A stretch of 64,000 bases of DNA from Comamonadaceae bacterium. GTDB taxonomy: Bacteria; Pseudomonadota; Gammaproteobacteria; Burkholderiales; Burkholderiaceae_C. The position numbers were made by a program, and so were the translations under genes. The stretch is taken from assembly GCA_947448885.1 (NCBI GenBank), contig CANFPJ010000001.1:49444-113443 (forward strand), read 5' to 3'. Shown in pieces: positions 1-9,113 of the stretch (within the stretch, counting starts at the first letter, position 1; each line of letters starts with the position of its first letter). The notes beneath the pieces are model-generated. The model searched no databases. It was not told the DNA's origin and saw only the letters and a list, made by a program, of their open reading frames with translations.

Positions 1-7
1 CGACCAT

Positions 8-838
8 GTGGAGTGCGGTTACCACGGCTTGACTTTTGATCGCCGGGGACTTTGCGTCGATGCGCCCACACAAGGGCGCATCCCGGCGTTTGCGTGTGTG
101 AAAAGTTACCCTGTGGCTGAAAAATGGGGGTTGATTTGGATTTGGATGGGGCCCGAACATTTGGCGCGTGAAGATGAGATTCCGCAGATCGAACATTTCG
201 ATGACCCTGCTTGGCACATCACTGCTGGGGATTCATTCATGTGCCAGTGCCACTATCTTTGGCTGGTGGATAACTTGTTGGATCCATCGCACGTCGCTTG
301 GGTTCATCCATCATCATTTGCTGGCGCGGGAACCGGCGACACCGCGTTGAAGATCGACAGTGACGAGCATTCGGTGGTTTGCAGCCGTTGGATCGAAAAC
401 CAGGCTCCGCCTCCTTTTTATGCGGCCTTGGTGAAATTTTCGGGTCATGCTGACCGCTTGCAACATTACGAAGTGCGTTATCCCAGTTGGGCCATCAATA
501 AAACCGTTTTCACACCGGCTGGCCTGGGAGGAGAAGGTTTTAATCCACAAGATGCCCAGACCTACATCATGGTGTCCCATCACTTTTTAACACCTGTGGA
601 TGCGGACCACACCCTGTATTTTTGGTTGCAACATCGCAACACCGACCCGCACAATCAAGACATCACAGCGCGCAATGCCGAGGGCGCCAAGAAAGCTTTT
701 TTAGAGGACAAAAACGTTTTGGAAGCGGTTCATCGGGGCATGAAAAAAAACACCGGTCGAGTCGCCACGATGGGATTGGATGCCGCAGCGATCAGGTTTC
801 GGCAAGGGCTGCAAAAAATCATCGAGATGGAAAGCTAA
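8..838 (+). CDS. Rieske [2Fe-2S] aromatic ring-hydroxylating oxygenase large subunit (VanA/LigX-type), 5'-truncated by window edge
   Basis: ORF starts at the second Rieske motif (CGYHGL), then WIWMGP and a VanA-like catalytic domain with DNLLDPSHVAWVHPSSF (non-haem iron region). The first Rieske CxH motif lies outside the window. Confidence 0.85.
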   Translation: MECGYHGLTFDRRGLCVDAPTQGRIPAFACVKSYPVAEKWGLIWIWMGPEHLAREDEIPQIEHFDDPAWHITAGDSFMCQCHYLWLVDNLLDPSHVAWVHPSSFAGAGTGDTALKIDSDEHSVVCSRWIENQAPPPFYAALVKFSGHADRLQHYEVRYPSWAINKTVFTPAGLGGEGFNPQDAQTYIMVSHHFLTPVDADHTLYFWLQHRNTDPHNQDITARNAEGAKKAFLEDKNVLEAVHRGMKKNTGRVATMGLDAAAIRFRQGLQKIIEMES

Positions 839-841
839 GCT

Positions 842-1435
842 TCACGAACTTTCCGTCGGCTTTTCTTTGTAATACCCAATCACGTCACCTTGCGTGGTGA
901 CACCCAGCCCATTGAGCAAGCGGTTTGAATAATTGAAATAAGCACAAACCTGATTCACTTCCAATATTTCACCATCATCACAACCGGCTTGATGTAAATG
1001 TTCTATGTCACTTTGAACCATGTTTCCCACAGAAACGGTGAGCTTGTGGGCATATTGAACCAAGGCGAGTTCTTTCCCTTCAAAGACCTCTGACCATTTC
1101 TCTGTGCGCAGAGCATTCCATATGTTTTGGGCCCTGTCTTCATCGCCGATCAGGCGGCGTGCATTGGCAAAATGGTGCGTTAAGCTGTAATCGCAGTGAT
1201 TGGCCATGCTGACGCACGAGGCGATCACTTCCAAAAACCAAAATGGCAAGGTGTTTTCGGGGTTGTGCAAAACGTTTTTGTACAACACCAAGTGGCCTTC
1301 CATGGTGTGTGGGCGAAGGCTGTGGGCTTTCATGACGTTGTCAACCGTGCCATGCGGGGTGGTCACCCGTTGATACATTTCTTTCAACTTGCCCGTGGCT
1401 TCTTCCAACGGGATCATTCGAATCCAAGCGCTCAT
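842..1435 (-). CDS. Carboxymuconolactone decarboxylase / AhpD-like (peroxidase-related) family protein
   Basis: 197 aa ORF; EVIASCVSMANHCDYSLTHH resembles the AhpD/CMD ExxxxxCxxxNxCxYCxxxH region. Confidence 0.7.
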   Translation of the reverse strand: MSAWIRMIPLEEATGKLKEMYQRVTTPHGTVDNVMKAHSLRPHTMEGHLVLYKNVLHNPENTLPFWFLEVIASCVSMANHCDYSLTHHFANARRLIGDEDRAQNIWNALRTEKWSEVFEGKELALVQYAHKLTVSVGNMVQSDIEHLHQAGCDDGEILEVNQVCAYFNYSNRLLNGLGVTTQGDVIGYYKEKPTESS

Positions 1436-1445
1436 GGCATTCCTT

Positions 1446-2093
1446 TCATTTGGATATTTGCGACGCCAGCCATTCTTGCGTGGCTTGTTTCCACGGTGCC
1501 AAGGCTTTGGCCACTGCGGGGTGCTGGTGGCCTGATTGCCACCAATCGATCCACGAGGTGGGGAAGGGGTCTTCTACACCACAAGCACTGAGCAATTGAG
1601 CGGCCAAGGGAATGTTGACCATGAATCCGCAATCGGCCAAAGTGATTTGTTGGGTGGATGAAGCGACAAAGGCCATCGACCAATGGCGCATTTGTCCGAT
1701 GCGGTGCACAAGCTCGGATCGAATGTGCTGCACTTCTGGGGGCTGCCTTTTCGACGCTGGAACATGCGCGAAAAGCCTTCTGACCAAGGGCTCAAAGTAC
1801 AAATCATGGAACCTGGCGCGAAAACGAAACTGCGCTCTTTTCAACGGATCCTGTGGCCACATGGGTGGTTCGGGGTAGCGGTCTTCCAAGTACTCCAAAA
1901 TCACTTCCGACTCGCTGATCAACTGACCATCCACTTGAAGTGCCGGGATCGTCCCCATGGGGGCAATGGCTCGATAGCTCTCAGAGCGGTAACCACCAGG
2001 CGGTTGGATCTCTTGAAATGGCAGGTCCTTGACGCACAAGGCAATGCGCACTTTGGCGCTGTAGCTTGACAAGGGGGTGGCGTAGAAAATCAC
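1446..2093 (-). CDS. Glutathione S-transferase family protein
   Basis: N-terminal thioredoxin-fold pattern (PLSSYSAKVRIALCVKDLPFQEI...GTIPALQVDGQLISESEVILEYLEDRYPEPP). Confidence 0.9.
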   Translation of the reverse strand: MIFYATPLSSYSAKVRIALCVKDLPFQEIQPPGGYRSESYRAIAPMGTIPALQVDGQLISESEVILEYLEDRYPEPPMWPQDPLKRAQFRFRARFHDLYFEPLVRRLFAHVPASKRQPPEVQHIRSELVHRIGQMRHWSMAFVASSTQQITLADCGFMVNIPLAAQLLSACGVEDPFPTSWIDWWQSGHQHPAVAKALAPWKQATQEWLASQISK

Positions 2094-2866
2094 GCTGCCA
2101 GTTCTTTCAGCAACCCCTGATATTCTTGGCTGGCAGCCAAAGCCGCTGCTTCGAGCAAGGCTTGTCCGTGTGCCGAATGGGACAAAGCCGAATGGGAGCC
2201 GACACGACCATCGGGGAACAGGGCCCTGTGGTGCTTGGCGTCTGCATGTTGATCGCCAGCATGGGCGCGCAAGAAATCAGCATTCAACGCGGGTGCGGCT
2301 GGCAAGGCATCGACAGGACAATGGTCTGGATGGGTGAACCGGGTGATGGATATCTCTGAGGGCGTGGCGTGCATGCCTTCTCCTGCACCATACCAAGATT
2401 GGCGCATGGCATTCACGGTGGGGAAATCCCACCAACTGCGAACATTGAAGAAAAGTGGGGGTGCAGCTGGATGGGCCAGGCTCCTCATCCATTGAACTTC
2501 TTGGATCGCACTCAAGGTGGGTGCCAAATTGCCACCGTGACCATTGAGGAAATAAAAGGCGCGGAAGCCTTGGTGCGCGAGTGATTGAATGCAGTCCATG
2601 ACCAGTGCCATCCAGGTGCTGGGCCGCAGGCACATGGTGCCCGGAAAGTCCAAGTTAAAAGCGGCCGGTCCCAAGCTCAAAGTCGGCCCAATCAAGACGT
2701 CGCAGTGCGATGGCATGGCCCAGGCAATTGACTCGCTGGTGATCGCGTCGGTGCCGATCAAACCCGTGGGACCATGTTGCTCGGTCGAGCCCATGGGCAA
2801 AACAATGCCTTGTGATCGCTTCAAGTAAGCCTCAATCTGGGGCCATGTGCTGAGCTGCAATTTCAT
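2090..2866 (-). CDS. Creatininase family protein (amidohydrolase)
   Basis: LPMGSTEQHGPTGLIGTDAI and NGHGGN motifs typical of the creatininase family; overlaps the GST start by 4 nt. Confidence 0.9.
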   Translation of the reverse strand: MKLQLSTWPQIEAYLKRSQGIVLPMGSTEQHGPTGLIGTDAITSESIAWAMPSHCDVLIGPTLSLGPAAFNLDFPGTMCLRPSTWMALVMDCIQSLAHQGFRAFYFLNGHGGNLAPTLSAIQEVQWMRSLAHPAAPPLFFNVRSWWDFPTVNAMRQSWYGAGEGMHATPSEISITRFTHPDHCPVDALPAAPALNADFLRAHAGDQHADAKHHRALFPDGRVGSHSALSHSAHGQALLEAAALAASQEYQGLLKELAA

Positions 2867-2870
2867 GGGC

Positions 2871-3638
2871 TTATCCCTGTCGCGCCAGTTTGGCTTCTAA
2901 TTTTCTAACCATCCAGGAGATCAAGACAATCAAGATGAGGTATTCCACCACCAAAAAGCTGTAGATTTCCAAAGGGCGATATTCGTTGACATTGAGTTCA
3001 TTGGCGCGTCGGGTTAATTCAGGCAAGCCGATCACAGAAATCAATGATGACATTTTCACCACGTAAATAAACTGGTTGCCCAGTGCCGGCAGGATGACTT
3101 TGATGGCCTGAGGCGCAACGATGAAGCGCATTTGTTGCATCCAGGATAAACCCAGGCTTTTGGAAGCCTCGATTTGCCCCTTGGGGACGGATTGAATTCC
3201 CGCTCTGAACACCTCGGCTTCGAAGGCACTGTCGCTCAGCGCGAGCGATAAAACGCCCGCCACGAAAACACCCAGTTGCAAGCCCAAAACAACAGGCAAG
3301 CCGTAAAAAACCCAAAGCAAAAGTACCAACAAGGGTATGGCTCGAAAAATTTCCACATAAAAACGAGCCACCGCCTGCAACTGTGGGCGCTTCGACAGGG
3401 CAGCCAGCGCCATCAGCGCACCCATCACGACCGACAAAAGAATGGCGCAAATGGAAACCAGCAAAGTGGCTGTGAGACCACCTGCCAAAAATTCAATGTT
3501 CGAAGCGCCCTTTTCTTGAAAGGGGTTGAAAATATACCAACCCCAGTGGTAGGAACTGCTGTTGGCTGCGCAGCCGGTCAATGAAAAAACAAGCAGCAGC
3601 GCCCCGAGGGACCGGCTTACTTTTTCGATGACAGCCAC
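2871..3638 (-). CDS. Amino acid ABC transporter permease (HisM/GltK type)
   Basis: Hydrophobic permease with EAA-like loop (GIQSVPKGQIEASKSLGLSWMQQMRFIVAPQAIKVILPALGNQFI). Confidence 0.9.
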   Translation of the reverse strand: MAVIEKVSRSLGALLLVFSLTGCAANSSSYHWGWYIFNPFQEKGASNIEFLAGGLTATLLVSICAILLSVVMGALMALAALSKRPQLQAVARFYVEIFRAIPLLVLLLWVFYGLPVVLGLQLGVFVAGVLSLALSDSAFEAEVFRAGIQSVPKGQIEASKSLGLSWMQQMRFIVAPQAIKVILPALGNQFIYVVKMSSLISVIGLPELTRRANELNVNEYRPLEIYSFLVVEYLILIVLISWMVRKLEAKLARQG

Positions 3639-4417
3639 TTGGCCTCAAGCGTGGTGAAGAAACCTTCCGCTTCCTTCAGGGCAATCCAATTGTTCAAAAA
3701 AGTCAGCCAAACCGCATCGCCCTGGACCACTGGGTATGCAAAGGGGCGTTTGTTCTTCATGTCAGCAGATGTCCCCACCACTTGCAAATCCGGGTAAGTC
3801 TTGATCAGGGTGGCGGCCTCAACGTTACTGGTGATGGTCACTTGCGCACGGTTGGCCAAAACTTCTTGGTAACCCGTGGCGGGCTTTTCAACACTGCGAA
3901 CTTTGGCCTTGGGGAAGGCCGATTTGGCTTGTTGCTCAAAGACGGTGCCCATCAACACTGCCACATTGACGTTGCTGTTGTTGATGCTTTCCCAAGTCGG
4001 GAATTTTTTGGCATCTTTCTTGTTGATCAAAGGAACCGTTCCCGCATACACATAAGGGCTGGTGAAGGCCACTGTTTTGGCCCGCGCCATGTTCAAAGAG
4101 GAGCCACCAGCAAAAATATCGTAACGATCCGAAACAATGCCATTGACCAGTGTCGCCCACTCGGTGGTGACAAATTCAACTTTGACGCCCATGTCTGTGG
4201 CCAATTGGTTCATGGCATCAATGTCATAACCGACCAAGGTATTGGCGTTGGTGTCTTTGAAGGACATGGGGTTGAAATCCCCGGTGGTCCCGACCCTGAG
4301 GGTTCCGCGCTCCAGGATTTGGGTGAGTTTTGATTTGGTTTGCGCCATCAGGGGCCCCGCAAAACCAACGCATGTCAAAGCGGCAATCGAAATGTATTTG
4401 AAAAATGTTCTTTTCAT
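3617..4417 (-). CDS. Periplasmic amino-acid-type / cyclohexadienyl-dehydratase-like substrate-binding protein
   Basis: Signal peptide MKRTFFKYISIAALTCVGFAGPLMAQ; RGTLRVGTTGDFNPMSF...VGYDIDAM; start chosen at 4417 rather than the longest ORF start at 4519. Confidence 0.88.
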   Translation of the reverse strand: MKRTFFKYISIAALTCVGFAGPLMAQTKSKLTQILERGTLRVGTTGDFNPMSFKDTNANTLVGYDIDAMNQLATDMGVKVEFVTTEWATLVNGIVSDRYDIFAGGSSLNMARAKTVAFTSPYVYAGTVPLINKKDAKKFPTWESINNSNVNVAVLMGTVFEQQAKSAFPKAKVRSVEKPATGYQEVLANRAQVTITSNVEAATLIKTYPDLQVVGTSADMKNKRPFAYPVVQGDAVWLTFLNNWIALKEAEGFFTTLEAKWLSSKK

Positions 4418-4494
4418 GTGGTGATCCTGAAATGAGGTGAGGGTGCCTAAAGAAGGGTATGTTGCCATAATTTCGCGCATCGGCCCAACACCCC

Positions 4495-5574
4495 TCAACC
4501 GGCCGATCCAATGCGGCAAATGACCGTGCCTGGATCATTGGGTGGTATGTCATGGCTGTTTTTGGCGTGTGCCACGTCCATGTCACGCGGCAGTTGAACG
4601 GCATTTTTCACAGCCAATACCTCGGCCATGATGCTGACAGCGATTTCTGCAGGCGTTTTGCTGCCAATGTAGATCCCAATGGGGCCGCGCAGGCGTTGCA
4701 ATTGCGCGTCAGTGAGCCCCATGTGCTCTTGCATTCTTTGGTGCCGTGCCGAATTGTTTCGGCGCGAACCGATGGCACCGATGTAAAAAGCATCTGATTC
4801 CAAGGCTTCCAACAGCGCCAAGTCGTCAAGTTTGGGGTCGTGGGTCAACGCAATCACACAACTGCGACGGTCGGGGTGGAAACTCAAAACCACATCATCC
4901 GGCATTTCTTTGGTGAGGGTCACGCCTGATACCGACCAAGCTCCGCTGTATTCATTTCTGGGATCACACACGGTCACGGCAAATCCATTGAACAAGGCCA
5001 TGGTTGCCAAATATTCGGTCAATTGTCCGGCTCCAATCAACAGCATTCTGTACTCTGGCCCAAAGGTGTTGATCAGTTTCTCACTGTCCAACAACAAATC
5101 GCTGGGTTGAGGTGAAGATTGGATTTCAACCCGCCCGGACGCCAAGTAGGTGATGCGTTGCATCAATTGCCCGTTCTCCAAGGCCTGAACCAAGTCGTTC
5201 AACAATTGCGCATCGGGGTCAAATTCCAGCAGCAGCTCCAGCGTCCCGCCACAGGGCAGGCCAAATCGGTGCGCCTCATCGGCGGAAATGCCGTACTTGA
5301 TATTTTGAGGTGGGCCTGAAGGAATTTGTGGGGTGTCTGAGCCGGCCGAACCCTTTTGCGCATAGGCCTGGGTGAAACGATAAATCAAATCATCTTCAAT
5401 GCAGCCGCCTGAGACAGAACCGACCACCGAGCCGTTGTCGCACAAGGCCATGATGGACCCCACCGGCCGGGGTGATGATCCCCAGGTGCGAACCACCGTG
5501 GCCAACAAAGCGCGGTGGCCTTGTGTTCGCCAATCGCGCAAACTGCGCAGCACCATCACATCCAAATTTTCCAT
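4495..5574 (-). CDS. XdhC/CoxF family protein (molybdenum hydroxylase maturation)
   Basis: VVRTWGSSPRPVGSIMAL...GSVSGGCIEDDL and C-terminal IGSRRNN...GPIGIYIGSKTPAEIAVSIMAEV are characteristic of XdhC/CoxI proteins. Confidence 0.92.
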   Translation of the reverse strand: MENLDVMVLRSLRDWRTQGHRALLATVVRTWGSSPRPVGSIMALCDNGSVVGSVSGGCIEDDLIYRFTQAYAQKGSAGSDTPQIPSGPPQNIKYGISADEAHRFGLPCGGTLELLLEFDPDAQLLNDLVQALENGQLMQRITYLASGRVEIQSSPQPSDLLLDSEKLINTFGPEYRMLLIGAGQLTEYLATMALFNGFAVTVCDPRNEYSGAWSVSGVTLTKEMPDDVVLSFHPDRRSCVIALTHDPKLDDLALLEALESDAFYIGAIGSRRNNSARHQRMQEHMGLTDAQLQRLRGPIGIYIGSKTPAEIAVSIMAEVLAVKNAVQLPRDMDVAHAKNSHDIPPNDPGTVICRIGSAG

Positions 5575-5604
5575 GCCAGTGATCTTTCGCTGTTGTGTCT
5601 GAGA

Positions 5605-6180
5605 TCAAGATCGCATCCATGACCAAATCAGGGCGCCCACCAAAACAGCGCCCGCCAGCCAAAGCCAACGGGGTGCCGGCTTTTCCGTGGCGGCTGTCGT
5701 CGTTTCCGCGGCTGAATCACTGGAGGCTTGCGTTTCATTTCGCTTCTGCAATTCTTCTTCAAACCGTTTGAAAAAATCTTCGGCCAGTGATTTGGCGGCA
5801 CCATCGATCAAGCGTTGACCCAATTGCGCGATTTTTCCGCCAACCTTTGAATGAACGGTGTAGTTCAATTCGCAGCCTTGCGCATGGGGGGTGAGGGTGA
5901 CCTTGGACTCACCTTTGCCAAAGCCGGCTACCCCACCTTGCGCCTCGAATTGCAATGCATAAGAGTGGGGCGGTTGGATGTCCATCAACTTCACCGTGCC
6001 ACTGAATTTTGCGGCGACAGGGCCGATGCGCAGAGCGACACCCACGTTGTACTGGTTCTCTTGTGTCAATTCAAACTTTTCACACCCTGGTATGCAGGCT
6101 TTGAGAATGTCTGCATTGTTCAAGGCCGCCCAGGCTTGATCTTGGGTGGCGGCGAGTTGGCGATTGCCTTGCATGTCCAT
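5605..6180 (-). CDS. CoxG family (SRPBCC) carbon monoxide dehydrogenase accessory-like protein
   Basis: MDMQGNRQLAATQDQAWAALNNADILKACIPGCEKFE with a C-terminal TM anchor (WLWLAGAVLVGALIWSWMRS); start chosen at 6180 because it follows the upstream gene. Confidence 0.9.
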   Translation of the reverse strand: MDMQGNRQLAATQDQAWAALNNADILKACIPGCEKFELTQENQYNVGVALRIGPVAAKFSGTVKLMDIQPPHSYALQFEAQGGVAGFGKGESKVTLTPHAQGCELNYTVHSKVGGKIAQLGQRLIDGAAKSLAEDFFKRFEEELQKRNETQASSDSAAETTTAATEKPAPRWLWLAGAVLVGALIWSWMRS

Positions 6181-6197
6181 GGTTGATATCCAATCTG

Positions 6198-7376
6198 TCA
6201 AGTTTTCATTAAACGAATGATGGCATGGGCCAAATCTTGTAATCGGGCCATGTTGTGAATGGCCACCATGCCATCGGCGTACCGATGCAGGACCTGTGCG
6301 CCACTGGCGATGGGGGCGTATCCATCGAAACGAAGCAAGGGGTTGAGCCAGAGCAATTGGCGTGAATGCCTTTTCAGCCAAGACAACTCATTCGACAAGT
6401 CGGTGGTTGATCCCGTGTCCAAGCCATCGCTGATCAGCAGCACGACCGTTCTCCTTCCAGTCAATTGTCGCTGATGGTGTGTTCTGAGCTGAGCCAATGA
6501 CAGACCCAGTCGCGTGCCACCAGCAAAATCAGCAATTTTTTCACTCACGGCCAACAGCATGTCATCGGTATCTGCCATGCGAAATGGGCCACTCAAATCC
6601 GTCAATTCGGTTCCAAATGCGTACACACTGCGTGGCACTTGACGGGTGGATTGGTGCAAAAAAGCCATCATCAAGCGTGCATAGCGTTCCATCGAGCCCG
6701 AAACGTCGATCAAAATTAACAGCGGCAAAGGTTGTTGGCGGCGCTGTAGATGCGGCAAACGGACCAGCTCGCCGCCTTGGCGCGCAGCATCGCGCATGGC
6801 CCGCGCCCAATCCAATCGATGCCCGACAGGGCCCGCTTGGGTGCGTCGGCCCTGAATGTGTGGCAAGGCGAAAGGTATGGATCTGGCAAGTTGCTCGACC
6901 AAGCGAAACTCACTGGCGTTCAAACTTTGGAAATCCGCATGGTGCAAGCGTGTGGCTTGGCTGGCACTCATGGCCGCGTCTAATTCAACTTCATCGTCCT
7001 TTGCGGGGGGGCGGTTTTTGGCCGTTGCCACCGCTCGCAAGGCCTCTTGAACCCTGGCGCGTCTGGGGACTGTCTCTTTGGCAGACTCTTGGGCTTGGGG
7101 CAGCATTTGCGCGAGCAGTTTGTGGGCCAATTCGGGATTTCGAAAAAAAGCCTCAAACATTTGCGCAAATACGGTTCGGTCTTGCGCTTGGCCAACGAAA
7201 ACGCATTCCAGCGCTGCAGCCAAGTCATCTTTGCGGTCCACGCCAACAACCATGGCCGCCGTTTGCGCCAATGCAATTCGCGCGCTGTCCACAGGCACGC
7301 CAGCACGTCGCAGCGCCCGTCCAAAAGCGGCAATGTTTTCAGCCAATTTACCTGTTCTGGCATCACCGAGTTGCAT
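6198..7376 (-). CDS. VWA domain-containing CoxE-like protein
   Basis: MIDAS-like motif LLILIDVSGSMERYARLMMAFLH; sits directly after a MoxR/CoxD ATPase. Confidence 0.92.
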   Translation of the reverse strand: MQLGDARTGKLAENIAAFGRALRRAGVPVDSARIALAQTAAMVVGVDRKDDLAAALECVFVGQAQDRTVFAQMFEAFFRNPELAHKLLAQMLPQAQESAKETVPRRARVQEALRAVATAKNRPPAKDDEVELDAAMSASQATRLHHADFQSLNASEFRLVEQLARSIPFALPHIQGRRTQAGPVGHRLDWARAMRDAARQGGELVRLPHLQRRQQPLPLLILIDVSGSMERYARLMMAFLHQSTRQVPRSVYAFGTELTDLSGPFRMADTDDMLLAVSEKIADFAGGTRLGLSLAQLRTHHQRQLTGRRTVVLLISDGLDTGSTTDLSNELSWLKRHSRQLLWLNPLLRFDGYAPIASGAQVLHRYADGMVAIHNMARLQDLAHAIIRLMKT

Positions 7377-7396
7377 GGCACTGCACCGTTGATCTG

Positions 7397-8302
7397 TTAG
7401 CTGGCAGCTTCGGGGGCCAATAAATCAGTGATGATGGGTTGCAATGCCGCGATGTCTTCTCGTTGTTTGAACAAAATGCCAGCGGTGTCATGTATCACTT
7501 CGGGATCCAGTTGCAAGGTGTCCAAGGCCACCAAAGCCTTGGCCCATTCAATGCTCTCAGCGATGCCTGGGCCTCTTTGAAAGGCATTCGCAAAAGCTGG
7601 GCTGCGCAGGCGCGATACAAACTGCGCCACTTGCTGGGCAAGCGTGTGGCTGGCTTGCGGGACCTTGGCGCGCAATATAGCCAATTCTTGCTCTCTTTCC
7701 GGGTAATCCATCCAGTGATAAAGGCAGCGTCTTTTCACGGCGTCGTGCAAGTCGCGCGTGCGGTTGCTGGTCAGAATGGTGACTGGGTTGCTGTGGGCTG
7801 AGATCGTGCCCAATTCCGGAATCGTCACCTGATATTCACCCAAATACTCCAGCAAAAAAGCTTCAAAGGGTTCATCGGCGCGGTCAATTTCATCGATCAG
7901 CAAAACGGCCCCAGGCGCGGGGGTTTGAAGTGCCTGCAACAAAGGCCGGCGGATCAAGTATTTGGATTGATACAGCTCTTGCTCAATCTCATCCACATGG
8001 GTGCGATCTTGGGCCGCCCGCATGTGCAGCAACTGGGCTGCATGATTCCATTCATAAAGCGCCTCGCGTTGTTCCATGCCGTCATAGCATTGAAGACGCA
8101 ACAATGGCCGATGCAAAACTTGCGACAAGGCCTTGGCCAGTTCCGTTTTGCCAACCCCTGGCTCCCCCTCCAAGAGCAAGGGGCGTTGCAATCGCAGGCT
8201 TAAAAAAACCGAGGTGGCCAGACGGCGGTGGGCTTGGTATCCCACGCCAGCCAAGGCCTGGATGACATCCTCAATGGAATCAAGCGCGGGGACAGCTGTC
8301 AT
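7397..8302 (-). CDS. MoxR/CoxD-family AAA+ ATPase
   Basis: Walker A LLEGEPGVGKTEL, Walker B VLLIDEIDRADEPFEAFLLEYL. Confidence 0.93.
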   Translation of the reverse strand: MTAVPALDSIEDVIQALAGVGYQAHRRLATSVFLSLRLQRPLLLEGEPGVGKTELAKALSQVLHRPLLRLQCYDGMEQREALYEWNHAAQLLHMRAAQDRTHVDEIEQELYQSKYLIRRPLLQALQTPAPGAVLLIDEIDRADEPFEAFLLEYLGEYQVTIPELGTISAHSNPVTILTSNRTRDLHDAVKRRCLYHWMDYPEREQELAILRAKVPQASHTLAQQVAQFVSRLRSPAFANAFQRGPGIAESIEWAKALVALDTLQLDPEVIHDTAGILFKQREDIAALQPIITDLLAPEAAS

Positions 8303-9090
8303 CCGATCGCCTGTTGTACCGCACGCTGTGTTTGTACTTTGATCAGATTGGCACGATACGCGGCAGAGGCATGCAGGTCACTGTTGAGGTCGGCGGCATC
8401 AATGGTGATGTTTTGAACCGCACCTGGTGTGAATGATTGGGTCAAAGCCGCTTCCAAGCCGGCATGGCGGAAAACGCCATTGCTGGCGCCTGTGATGGCC
8501 ACCCGAGCGCCGTTGCTGGTGTCCGCCACAAAGACGCCGACGAGGGCAAATCGTGATGCCGGTTGCTTGAATTTGGCGTAGGCCGCTCTTTTGGGAATGG
8601 GGAATGCAATGGCAGTGATGAGTTCACCGGGCTTCAAAGCGGTGGCATACATGCCTTGGAAGAAGTCCGCGGCTTTGATCGTGCGTTGGTTGGTGTGGAT
8701 GATCGCGTCCAATGCCAACAACGCACTCGGATAGCAAGCTGCAGGGTCGTTGTTGGCCACTGATCCGCCGATGGTTCCCATGGCGCGAACTTGCCTGTCG
8801 CCGATGCCCCCTGCCAATGCGGCGAGGGCGGGAATATGTGTTTTCACATCTGCATGGTTTTCCACCGCTTGGTGGGTGCACATGGCGCCAATGACCAAGG
8901 TGTTACCATCTTTTTTGATGCCTTGAAGGTCTTTGATTTGTGACAAGTCGACCAATTTTTCAGGCTGCATGAGTCGCTGCTTCATGGCCGCCAGCATGGT
9001 CTGACCACCGGCGAGGGCTTGGGCCCCATTGGCCACTTGCTGGCTCGCCTCTTGGATGGTGGCTGGGCGTTCGTAGGTAAATGCGTACAT
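8299..9090 (-). CDS. FAD-binding medium subunit of xanthine dehydrogenase/CO-dehydrogenase family (CoxM-like)
   Basis: MYAFTYERPATIQEA..., ALAGGQTMLAAMKQRLMQPEKLVDLS, RAMGTIGGSVANNDPAACYP (FAD-binding motifs). Confidence 0.93.
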   Translation of the reverse strand: MYAFTYERPATIQEASQQVANGAQALAGGQTMLAAMKQRLMQPEKLVDLSQIKDLQGIKKDGNTLVIGAMCTHQAVENHADVKTHIPALAALAGGIGDRQVRAMGTIGGSVANNDPAACYPSALLALDAIIHTNQRTIKAADFFQGMYATALKPGELITAIAFPIPKRAAYAKFKQPASRFALVGVFVADTSNGARVAITGASNGVFRHAGLEAALTQSFTPGAVQNITIDAADLNSDLHASAAYRANLIKVQTQRAVQQAIG

Positions 9091-9113
9091 GTTGGTTCCT
9101 TTTGTCTTAATTC

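Noticed and set aside
6497-7423. 308-aa plus-strand ORF
   Set aside because: Antisense to the CoxE-like gene; low-complexity His/Pro/Trp-rich translation without a domain.
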